Positions 53,844 to 61,269 of a stretch of DNA of 64,000 bases are shown here, piece by piece; position 1 is the first letter of the stretch, and the number at the start of each line of letters is the position of its first letter. This stretch comes from Leptothoe sp034932105 (GTDB taxonomy: Bacteria > Cyanobacteriota > Cyanobacteriia > Phormidesmidales > Phormidesmidaceae). The translations under genes and the position numbers were made by a program. The notes beneath the pieces are model-generated. The model was not told where the DNA came from, did no database searches, and was given only the letters and a program-made list of their open reading frames with translations. Where the stretch lies: positions 1 to 64,000 of the forward strand of contig NZ_JAYGIG010000002.1 in NCBI RefSeq assembly GCF_034932105.1. The letters run 5' to 3'.

Positions 53844-53911
53844 AGCGCCTCGTGCGGACCCGCATGCGAGGTGCTGTGGGGGCGGGGGAAAGGAACCCCT
53901 TGCTACCCGAT
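53844..53911 (+). mobile_element. 3' end of a group II intron (domains V and VI)
   Basis: Domain V is 53844-53875: it starts with the AGC triad (AGCGCCTCGTGCGGA) and closes with CGAGGTGCT. Domain VI (53876-53911) has a G-rich/C-rich stem around GAAAGG and ends TGCTACCCGAT, the usual 3' end with a bulged A. No intron-encoded reverse transcriptase is present upstream (53605-53840 has no RT motifs), so this is a relic or the tail of a deleted intron. Confidence 0.65.
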
Positions 53912-54040
53912 TTAGACGTCTGAGGCAGCAATACGCTTCCCTACAGAAGTCTTAGTCAATTTTATTGCTATCTAAGATTAATCGATTGACCTTAATTCCC
54001 TTAAAGTTTATCCTAAGGTTAGTAGATTGATTTTAGTCTG

Positions 54041-55540
54041 ATGCTGGAAATCGCAAAGACAGATATTTTATCCCGTCTTCAGTTTGATAATCCTTGGTGG
54101 GAAGAAGGGGGCGAAGAGAAGGTCGTCTATGAAGATACACCTCGGCGCAAATACTTTGAGACTTTTTCTCAAAACATTCTAGATACAAGCGTACGCCGAG
54201 CAATTGTTTTGATGGGACCGAGACGGGTTGGTAAGACCGTCATGGTTTATCACAGTATTCGTACGCTCTTGGATTCTGGCATTAGCGCAGAAAATATCCT
54301 GTATGTATCTCTTGAAACTCCAATTTATACTGGGCTTTCATTAGAGCGTATGCTCAGTTATTTTCAAGAATTATTCAATCACAAACGTGATTCAAAGCTA
54401 TTTATTTTTTTTGATGAGATTCAGTATTTACGTGAGTGGGAAATTCATCTTAAATCTCTGGTTGATTCTTTTCCTAATTACCGTTTTGTGGCTACTGGTT
54501 CTGCGGCTGCCGCTTTGCGATTAAAGAGTAATGAATCGGGGTCTGGTCGATTCAGTGACTATATCTTACCTCCATTAACCTTTGCTGAGTACTTGATGTT
54601 TATTGGAAGAGAAGATGAGTTAATAGAGACTAACCGGACTAACCAATATGATTCTGAAAGTTCTGGGTATCTCTCTCAAAAATATGTGTATCTGTCGCGA
54701 GATATTGAGGAATTAAATAAAGAGTTTGTTAACTACCTCAACTTTGGTGGATATCCTGAAGCTGTTTTTTCCGAGACAATTCGACAAAATCCTGGTCAGT
54801 ATATTAAAAGTGACATCATTGACAAAGTCTTGCTGCGAGATTTGCCAAGTCTTTATGGTATCAGTGACATTCAAGAACTCAACAGGCTTTTTACGACCTT
54901 GGCATATAACTCGGGTAATGAAGTGAGCCTAGAAGGATTATCAAAATCCTCTGGTGTGGCTAAGAATACTATCAAGCGTTATCTCGAATATCTAGAAGCA
55001 GCATTTTTAATTCGTCGTGTAGAGAGAATTGATCAAAATTCAAAAAGGTTCAAAAGAGCAGTTTGCTTCAAAGTTTATTTAACTAATCCATCAATGCGAG
55101 CGGCATTATTCGGACAACTTGAAATGGACTCTAAGGCGATGGGAGCCATGACTGAAACTGCCATTTTTAGCCAATGGCAACACAGTAAAATGATCGAACT
55201 TTACTACGCACGTTGGAAATCGGGAGAAATCGACATCGTTCATTTAGAAAGAGCACATCAGGTACCCTCTTGGATTGTCGAAGTTAAGTGGAGCGATCGC
55301 CCTCACAATTCACACTCTGAACTCGACAACTGCATAAAATTTGTGCAGAAAAATTCAGGTGTATCTCAGCCAATTTTAATTACCAGTAAAACTATCAGTG
55401 ATGATAATTTTTTGTATAAGAACATAAGATTTCAATTCGAACCAGCTAGCTTATATGCCTATATTCTTGGTGCGAATATATTGCAGAGAAATGATGTCAG
55501 AGTGCTACAACAGCGTATTGGTTTATTACCTCCTGAATAG
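54041..55540 (+). CDS. AAA ATPase with DUF4143 (AAA_14 family)
   Basis: The protein has 499 residues. Walker A is MGPRRVGKTVMV (Gly59-Thr66), Walker B is LFIFFDEIQYLREWE (Asp125-Glu126), sensor region FVATGSAAAALR and ILPPLTFAEYL. The C-terminal half is DUF4143, with GGYPEAVF, LSKSSGVAKNTIKRYLEYLEAAFLI (a winged-helix part) and a restriction-fold-like end (ARWKSGEIDIVHLER, SWIVEVKWSD). These ATPases are frequent in mobile regions and of unknown role. The gene is more A/T-rich than its neighbours and lies in a region of gene fragments, suggesting transfer. It appears intact. Confidence 0.85.
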   Translation: MLEIAKTDILSRLQFDNPWWEEGGEEKVVYEDTPRRKYFETFSQNILDTSVRRAIVLMGPRRVGKTVMVYHSIRTLLDSGISAENILYVSLETPIYTGLSLERMLSYFQELFNHKRDSKLFIFFDEIQYLREWEIHLKSLVDSFPNYRFVATGSAAAALRLKSNESGSGRFSDYILPPLTFAEYLMFIGREDELIETNRTNQYDSESSGYLSQKYVYLSRDIEELNKEFVNYLNFGGYPEAVFSETIRQNPGQYIKSDIIDKVLLRDLPSLYGISDIQELNRLFTTLAYNSGNEVSLEGLSKSSGVAKNTIKRYLEYLEAAFLIRRVERIDQNSKRFKRAVCFKVYLTNPSMRAALFGQLEMDSKAMGAMTETAIFSQWQHSKMIELYYARWKSGEIDIVHLERAHQVPSWIVEVKWSDRPHNSHSELDNCIKFVQKNSGVSQPILITSKTISDDNFLYKNIRFQFEPASLYAYILGANILQRNDVRVLQQRIGLLPPE

Positions 55541-55634
55541 AAGTCTGACAGTTTCATCACACCGCTTTCAGTAAAGACGTCTCAGAGGCTGTTTTAAAGG
55601 GTAGAGGGGTGTATAGAATTACGCTAGCCTCCTG

Positions 55635-55736
55635 GGGAGCACGTCATCCGCCAGTGGATGACGTGCTCCCTCGATAATTGACCTCGCCGTACCCCCAACT
55701 TAATGCCATTTAGGAGAACCCAGTACGTTGGGTTCT
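55635..55736. repeat. Two strong palindromes downstream of the ATPase gene
   Basis: GGGAGCACGTCATCC (55635-55649) pairs perfectly with GGATGACGTGCTCCC (55656-55670). AGAACCCA (55715-55722) pairs with TGGGTTCT (55729-55736). Neither is followed by T-runs. They may mark the end of a mobile segment or act as structured RNA; no family is recognised. Confidence 0.7.
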
Positions 55737-55854
55737 AGGGCGGCGTGCCGACCCTAGCCATGGGGATTTGGGGAACTCGGAGGGCCCCCAAGCAACATCT
55801 TTAAACTTCCCACCCACAGTCCAAGCTACGTTTCCTAAACTATAGCCGAGGTAG

Positions 55855-56166
55855 CACCGTAGACTGTTCTTCAATACATCAGCATTCCAAGAGTTACCCA
55901 ACCAGTTAAAAATTCTCAAGGATAAAGTACCTCAATCATCAGCACTCGCTGAACAATGGCAAAGCTTTGGTGATGAACTTGAAACAATTTATCTCAAGGC
56001 CTTAGAACTAACTGTTGAAGATATCTCATTATTAGAAGATGAATGGAATTGGTTAAGTGATTATCTCTATGCCAACGACCTCTTGCTCCGCTGCCAACGT
56101 TCATCTATCGGCATTTCACGCAAAGCTTGGGAAACCCTCAAAGAACGGCTGTTAACGGTTGACTAA
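55855..56166 (+). pseudogene. NACHT/STAND NTPase-like C-terminal remnant
   Basis: An open frame without a start runs to a TAA at 56164-56166. It reads AFQELPNQLKILKDKVPQSS, then LAEQWQSFGDELE, then WLSDYLYANDLLLRC and ISRKAWETLKERLL. The layout (helical acidic stretch, then a Y-x-x-AN-x-LL-x-x-C segment, then SRKxWExLxERLL) resembles the extreme C-terminus of cyanobacterial NACHT proteins. The nucleotide-binding part is absent. The frame is closed by stops at 55843 and 55852, so it is a fragment. Confidence 0.45.
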
Positions 56167-56352
56167 CTTCACTGCCCCAACCGCTTCCGCACCCCGCACA
56201 CCTGCCCCAACTGCTTCATCCTCATCCCAGCCACCAGAGTCGTACCCCCAAAGCTCTACAGGCTCTTATTGCGCGTAACCATCTCAGGAAACCGCACAAT
56301 GCTAAACGCCATCAAACCGGCCACCACAATCGGCATCACCACCCCATTATGC

Positions 56353-56592
56353 GGTATTGTCACCGCCATTCGCCGAAGCAAAGCCACCATGGCCAACATC
56401 CGCCAACACCTGTTCTTTGTCTTTATCTACGACATTATTGACATTCCTGTTGCTGCCGGTATCCTCTATCCCCTATTTGGCTGACTGCTAAACCCCATGA
56501 TTGCCGGGGCGGCCATGGCCTTTAGTTCTGTGTCTGTAGTCACCAATATACTACGGCTGAAAAAATTTAACCCCAAGGGGGCACAAGCATGA
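56353..56592 (+). pseudogene. copA-like P-type copper ATPase remnant with internal stop
   Basis: The frame reads GIVTAIRRSKATMANIRQH, LFFVFIYDIIDIPVAAGILY, PLFG, stop (TGA 56482-56484), LLNPMIAGAAMAFSSVSVVTN and ILRLKKFNPKGAQA. This is the C-terminal 80 residues of a CopA-type copper ATPase. The family has Trp after FG, so TGG has become TGA. Everything upstream (ATPase domains and earlier helices) is missing. The final stop overlaps the next start (GCATGA). Confidence 0.8.
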
Positions 56593-56675
56593 ACCCCAGA
56601 CAGTATCTACTAAGCAGCCTGTTTATCCTGAGCCTTGTTGTCACCATGGCCACCACTGCAACCGCCCATGCATGA
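56589..56675 (+). pseudogene. Orphan signal peptide downstream of the copA remnant
   Basis: The 28-residue frame MNPRQYLLSSLFILSLVVTM then ATTATAHA is a textbook signal peptide that ends at the cleavage region with an immediate stop. ATG overlaps the copA stop (ATGA), as in an operon. The mature protein has been lost; from its partner it was probably a periplasmic copper-related protein (inference). Confidence 0.55.
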
Positions 56676-56747
56676 AACTTTGTAAGCATTCAGGGGGTCT
56701 GAGTTGTGAGATATATCAATCAACATTGGATCTGCTAGAGTAAACGC

Positions 56748-57059
56748 ATGCAAAACAAGGCTCTCCCATCGATTTCCGAGGTCAGCAAAGCGGATGGGGA
56801 AAAGACACCGGCCAGCGTAAAGGCGTTGGTCCTCAGTCTGGTGTCAAGAGTCGAGAATGAAGTACGCAAAGAAAAGCTGCAGCGCAATATCCAGAACTCA
56901 TCCCAGCCGCCATCCGAGGACAAACCAAAGGGATTTAAGGCGAAGAAACCTCGCAGTCGTCGGCCGCGAGGGGGGCAACCGGGACAGGCAGGGAACGCCC
57001 CCAAGCTATATCCACCCGAAGCACGTGAACACATCGAAAACTATTATCCAAGCCAATGA
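56748..57059 (+). pseudogene. IS66-family transposase, N-terminal fragment
   Basis: The frame codes for 103 residues with RKEKLQRNIQNSSQPPSEDK and RPRGGQPGQAGNAPKLYPP, the NSSxPPSxD and GGQPGHxG-like motifs of the IS66 (DUF6444) N-terminal region. The zinc finger, DDE domain and end are missing; the frame terminates in a 24-bp duplication. It is a truncated mobile element. Confidence 0.75.
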
Positions 57060-57090
57060 CATCACTATTATCCAAGCCAATAACATCACT
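57043..57090. repeat. 24-bp tandem duplication at the IS66 fragment end
   Basis: 57043-57066 and 57067-57090 differ at one base (AATGAC versus AATAAC). The first copy supplies the possible start codon (57056) of the next gene; the change in the second removes the ATG. Confidence 0.85.
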
Positions 57091-58720
57091 TAAGTCAAAG
57101 CAATTTTTGCTTCCTAAACTTCCGTGGCTGATGCTGGTGGGCGGTATGGTGTTCACCCTGGGGTTGCAGCTCTATGCCCGGAACGGGGTGTTTTTTAGTG
57201 GCGATGGTGGCCTTAAGGCTTTGCTAACCCAGCAGTTTGCCACAGGCGACTGGCATTTTGCTCTGCGTCTGTCCGCGCCGGATTGGGTGGTTGGGCTATG
57301 GCAGCAGGGGCTATACCCCTTTACGCCACCCTATGTCTATGAACGCGCCGGACAGCACTTTATTACCTTTCCGTTTCCATTTTCAGCACTGACGGCTCCT
57401 TTTTATAGGGTTCTAGGCTACAAAGGTCTCTATGTTGTTCCTTTACTGGCCCTATGGCTGATCTGGATTCGCTTTGTTCAGATTGGCGAACAGCTGAGGT
57501 GGAGAGCCGATGTCCTGGCCATCTCCTTGGGGGTAGTTATTTTTGCCTCTCCCCTGACGCTATATGGAGCGATGTACTGGGAGCATACCTTAGCCGTTTG
57601 TCTAGTTTTTTGGGGCATGACGTTGGTGCTCTGGCCAGGGGATACTACAGTCTCTGGCCCCCAGGCCCTGGTCGCTGGCAGTCTGCTGGGTCTTGCCGTT
57701 TGGTTTCGGTCTGAATTGATCTGTCTGGCGGCCATTATAGTGGGGCTGACATTCTTACAGTGGATTAGCCGCCGGGCTTGGCTGCCGACGCTCCATGGCA
57801 AAGCTCACCTGTTTATGGCCGGGATTTTGGTGACCATTGCGGTCTTTTTTGGACTAAATCACATCATTTATGGTCACTTTTTAGGCATCCATGCGCTGCA
57901 GGTGGTTGAGGAATCGTCCATTAGCCAGCAAATATCCCAGGCGGTGGCTAACTATAAGCAGTTGCTGAATGCTCTGCTTCAATACTTTCCATTTACTCTG
58001 TGGGTGCTGGCGATGACGGTTTTAGCGGGCCCAGGGGAATGGCGGGAGTCTCGGCAGCAGATTATTACCACCTGGCTAATTCTGCTGCTGTTTGTCCTGG
58101 CTGTGCCGTTGATTATTCCGCCGGGGGCTGGCGGCAAACAATGGGGAGCGCGGTTTTATTTGATGATAATCCCGATGCTGGCCCTGATTGGCGGCATCTA
58201 TATGAATGACCTGCTGAAGCAAAGGGGCGGTTGGAAACGATATTTCATCCTCGGTAGCATGGCGGTAGCATTTGTAGCAGGGGCCGAGCTCAATGTGTAC
58301 CACGGTACAATGACCAGCTATCGCGATAGCGACACCAACTCCACCTCCCTGCGATATAACTACGCACCGATTGCGCCTGCGATCGCAGCCATCAATCAGC
58401 ATTCAAGCCCGTATATTGCCATGTCCCATCAGTTTGTCGCCCAGCAGCTATGGGCCGCAACCCCGGACAAGCTATTCTTTTTAACGGAATCAACGGCGGA
58501 TGTTTACACATTAGCCGATGGTTTATATCAACAAGGACATGAACAGTTCCTGTACATTTGCTATCCCCACCGGCCCTGTCCCACACCGGCAGAATCGAAC
58601 CCATCAGTATCAGCGGCAGACACACCGTTGCAGCTGCAATTTTCCGACATTGGCACCTTTGGTAAGTATCCCCTGTATGACGTCACCATCTCCCAATTGG
58701 TAACCGCCCCTGGAACTTGA
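57056..58720 (+). CDS. Polytopic membrane protein, GT-C-like glycosyltransferase (putative)
   Basis: The protein has up to 554 residues and about ten hydrophobic segments. The N-terminal loop has FFSGDGGLKALLTQQFATGD, an acidic first lumenal loop as in GT-C glycosyltransferases (DxD-like DGG). Later motifs are WEHTLAVCLVFWGMTLVL, GLAVWFRSELICLAA (an Arg/Glu pair) and GGKQWGARFYLMIIPMLAL. It resembles putative glycosyltransferases of cyanobacteria that use polyprenyl-sugar donors; the acceptor is unknown. The start at 57056 lies in the duplicated IS66 junction. ATG 57131 (MLVGGMVFTLGLQ) is an alternative. Confidence 0.6.
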   Translation: MTSLLSKPITSLKSKQFLLPKLPWLMLVGGMVFTLGLQLYARNGVFFSGDGGLKALLTQQFATGDWHFALRLSAPDWVVGLWQQGLYPFTPPYVYERAGQHFITFPFPFSALTAPFYRVLGYKGLYVVPLLALWLIWIRFVQIGEQLRWRADVLAISLGVVIFASPLTLYGAMYWEHTLAVCLVFWGMTLVLWPGDTTVSGPQALVAGSLLGLAVWFRSELICLAAIIVGLTFLQWISRRAWLPTLHGKAHLFMAGILVTIAVFFGLNHIIYGHFLGIHALQVVEESSISQQISQAVANYKQLLNALLQYFPFTLWVLAMTVLAGPGEWRESRQQIITTWLILLLFVLAVPLIIPPGAGGKQWGARFYLMIIPMLALIGGIYMNDLLKQRGGWKRYFILGSMAVAFVAGAELNVYHGTMTSYRDSDTNSTSLRYNYAPIAPAIAAINQHSSPYIAMSHQFVAQQLWAATPDKLFFLTESTADVYTLADGLYQQGHEQFLYICYPHRPCPTPAESNPSVSAADTPLQLQFSDIGTFGKYPLYDVTISQLVTAPGT

Positions 58721-59164
58721 AAACGGTTAGCATCTCAACGAAGTTAATAGGGTTTCAGGCGTTGGACAACCTGCGGTTTAGCGATCAAAATCGCTGAAAC
58801 GACCAAAACTCGTTAAATATTTAGGACGGTTAACCCAATTGTTAGCCAGTGGTTAGCACCCTCAGGCTGCTCAGAAGGTTGTTTCCAAGGAATATCAGCC
58901 GCTCTTCGCCCCTGCTGTCTCCGTGAATACACTTAGCTGTCCAGGAACTTTATGTTGTCAAAACAAGTATAGTTTTTCTATGAAGAGCCTTTGTCTTTGT
59001 ATGCCACACCCAAGGCTTCGTGCCATTATGTCACCAGTATATTCCAGTAAAAATCTGCAGTATCAGGTTTTACATTACTGCCTTTAACAGGCTGTGCTGG
59101 TCTCTTAATCGGTGTATAAATCGAGCGGTGTATAAATCGAGGTGATTGGTTCAAAGCAGACTAA
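58721..59164. other. Gap before the acyl cluster
   Basis: There is no gene-like frame. It contains a hairpin AGCGAT-CAAA-ATCGCT (58780-58795) shortly after the membrane protein gene and a 16-bp tandem repeat CGGTGTATAAATCGAG (59110-59141). The promoter of the acyl cluster probably lies between here and 59391. Confidence 0.5.
59110..59141. repeat. 16-bp tandem repeat CGGTGTATAAATCGAG, two copies
   Basis: 59110-59125 and 59126-59141 are identical. They lie 50 to 25 bases before the 150-bp duplication that carries the start of the acyl-AMP ligase gene, and may be part of its promoter. Confidence 0.85.
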
Positions 59165-59464
59165 CAATTTGTTGTCTAGGACACAGTTTTCTTTAGATTT
59201 TAGTTATTCTTTAATTTTTATTAGGAGCTTTGCTACATTTTATGTTTCAGCTCCCTTCGTCCCCCAGGTTTTCCACCCTTGTTGATTTACTGCGCCATCG
59301 GGCCCAAGAGGAACCAATTTGTTATCTAGGGCACAGTTTTCTTTAGATTTTAGTTGTTATTTAATTTCTATCAGGAGCTCTGCTACATTTTATGTCTCAG
59401 CTCTCTTCGTCCCCCAAGTTTTCCACCCTTGTTGATTTACTGCGCCATCGGGCCCAGGAGCAAC
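59165..59464 (+). repeat. 150-bp tandem duplication of the acyl-AMP ligase leader and first codons
   Basis: 59165-59314 and 59315-59464 are adjacent copies with scattered mismatches. Each has the leader, an AGGAG box and an ATG (59242 and 59392). The first copy codes for MFQLPSSPRFSTLVDLLRHR, then AQEEPICYLGHSFL, and stops at 59346. The second continues into the real gene. The shift of 150 bases keeps the frame. Confidence 0.92.
59242..59346 (+). pseudogene. Upstream decoy ORF, duplicated N-terminus of the acyl-AMP ligase
   Basis: These 34 codons arise from the first copy of the 150-bp duplication. Residues 1-23 match the first 23 residues of the real ligase with a few changes (MFQLPSSPRF against MSQLSSSPKF); the rest is leader DNA read as protein. 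It ends 45 bases before the true start. It may be translated as an upstream ORF. Confidence 0.7.
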
Positions 59465-61224
59465 CCGATCAGCTCGGCTACCAGTTTTTAGAGGATGGTA
59501 AAACCGAGGCTGCTCGCTACACCTATCAACAGCTTGACCAGCAGGCAAGGGCGATTGCTGCCCGGTTGCAGCAGGCAAATACTACAGGGGAGAGAGCCCT
59601 GTTGCTGTATCCCCAGGGTGTGGAAGTGGTGGCGGCCTTTTGCGGCTGTTTGTATGCCGGGGTGATTGCGATTCCGGTGCCGCCGCCGGATGCTGGGCGG
59701 ATGAAGCGAGCCCTACCGAGGCTGCTGGAAATTGTCAAAGATGCCGACGCGACCTTAGTCTTGAGCAATCAGCGGATTATTGATTTGCTCAAAACCAATG
59801 AAGATGTTGTTGCATCTCAGTTTGAGCAAATGACCTGGCTCAATACTGAAGCGGTGGACTTAGCCCTGGCCGACCAGTGGCAGAACCCCCAGGTTGACCA
59901 GAATGCCCTGGCCTATTTGCAATACACCTCAGGATCAACGTCAGTGCCCAAAGGGGTGATGCTCAGCCACTACAACCTGATGCACCATTCCGACTATTTG
60001 CAGCGGGCCTGTGGCTATACCCCGGATGGGGCAACGGTCACCTGGATGCCCTATTTTCATGACTATGGTTTGGTGGAGGGGGTAATTCAGCCGCTATACA
60101 CTGGGGTGCCCTGCTATGTGATGTCTCCCCTGGCCTTTGTTAAACGGCCCCAGCGATGGCTGGAGGCTATTTCTAAATACCGGGCCACCCACAGTCAGGC
60201 CCCTAACTTTGCCTATGACCAATGCGTGCGGCGGGTAAAGCCAGCCAAGCGTGAAGGCTTAGACCTGAGCTGTTGGCGGGCGGCGGGCAATGCCGCAGAG
60301 CCGATTAACCCTCGGGTGATGCGTGAGTTTGCCGAGGCCTATGCCCCCCATGGTTTTAGGTGGACCACCTTTGCCCCCGCCTATGGTCTGGCGGAAGCGA
60401 CGCTGCTGGTGTCTAGTAAAGCCGTGGGCACCGAACCGGTGATTACCTCCCTGGATGCGGCTGAGCTGGAGCGGGGTCGGGTAACTCCTGCGCTGGAGGA
60501 TGTTCTGCAGCGCGACCTGGTGAGCTGTGGTCAGCTGGTATGTGAGACTGAGGTGGTGATTGCCAACCCGGATACCCTGGCTCGCTGCGCTGCCCATGGG
60601 GTCGGTGAGGTTTGGGTGGCAGACCCGGGGGTGGCGGCTGGCTACTGGCAGCGGTCTGAGGCTACCGAGGAAACCTTTCAAGCCAGACTTAAGGACGAGC
60701 CCCAGGCGGGTCCCTACATGCGCACAGGGGACCTGGGTTTTATGCAGGCGGGCGAGCTGTATATCACTGGCCGCATCAAGGACCTGATTATTATTCGTGG
60801 CACTAACCATTATCCCCAGGACATTGAATGGACCGTACAGCATCTGCATCCGGCCCTTCGCCCTGACTATGGTGCGGCCTTTTCGATTATTGATGAGGGC
60901 GAGGAGAAACTGGTGGTGGTGCAGGAGGTGGAGCGATCGCATCAGCTTACCCTGGCGGCGGATGAGATTTTGGCGGACATCCGCCAGGGGATTTCGGAAG
61001 GCCATGAACTCCAGGTCAGCGCGATCGCATTGGTGAAATCCGGCAATGTGCTCAAAACCTCCAGTGGTAAAATCCAGCGGCGGGCCTGCCGCCAAAACTT
61101 TTTGGCCGGTAAGCTGGAGATTATCGCTGAGTGGAGCGAACGTCCCCAGCTATCTGGCAGTATGGGAGATTTTAAGACCGACCTGGATACCCCGGAACGT
61201 CCGGTGCAAGTGGCTTCCTATTAA
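59392..61224 (+). CDS. Fatty acyl-AMP ligase (FAAL)
   Basis: The protein has 610 residues. The adenylate-forming signature is LAYLQYTSGSTSVPKGVMLS (about 173-192). FAAL-type features follow: WMPYFHDYGLVEGVIQPLY, PLAFVKRPQRWLEAIS, FAPAYGLAEATLLVSS, YMRTGDLGF and the diagnostic ITGRIKDLIIIRGTNHYPQD. The C-terminal Lys is in LKTSSGKIQRR. FAALs activate free fatty acids as acyl-AMP and load them on an acyl carrier protein, not CoA. It leads an operon with a dehydrogenase, an ACP and an MBOAT acyltransferase. Start supported by AGGAG upstream. Confidence 0.92.
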   Translation: MSQLSSSPKFSTLVDLLRHRAQEQPDQLGYQFLEDGKTEAARYTYQQLDQQARAIAARLQQANTTGERALLLYPQGVEVVAAFCGCLYAGVIAIPVPPPDAGRMKRALPRLLEIVKDADATLVLSNQRIIDLLKTNEDVVASQFEQMTWLNTEAVDLALADQWQNPQVDQNALAYLQYTSGSTSVPKGVMLSHYNLMHHSDYLQRACGYTPDGATVTWMPYFHDYGLVEGVIQPLYTGVPCYVMSPLAFVKRPQRWLEAISKYRATHSQAPNFAYDQCVRRVKPAKREGLDLSCWRAAGNAAEPINPRVMREFAEAYAPHGFRWTTFAPAYGLAEATLLVSSKAVGTEPVITSLDAAELERGRVTPALEDVLQRDLVSCGQLVCETEVVIANPDTLARCAAHGVGEVWVADPGVAAGYWQRSEATEETFQARLKDEPQAGPYMRTGDLGFMQAGELYITGRIKDLIIIRGTNHYPQDIEWTVQHLHPALRPDYGAAFSIIDEGEEKLVVVQEVERSHQLTLAADEILADIRQGISEGHELQVSAIALVKSGNVLKTSSGKIQRRACRQNFLAGKLEIIAEWSERPQLSGSMGDFKTDLDTPERPVQVASY

Positions 61225-61269
61225 CAGCTGCGGCTAGCGTGGCCCATCACACTTTAAATTTTTAGGCCT

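Noticed and set aside
60259..61095. 278-codon minus-strand frame opposite the FAAL gene
   Set aside because: Shadow frame of a gene with complete FAAL motifs.
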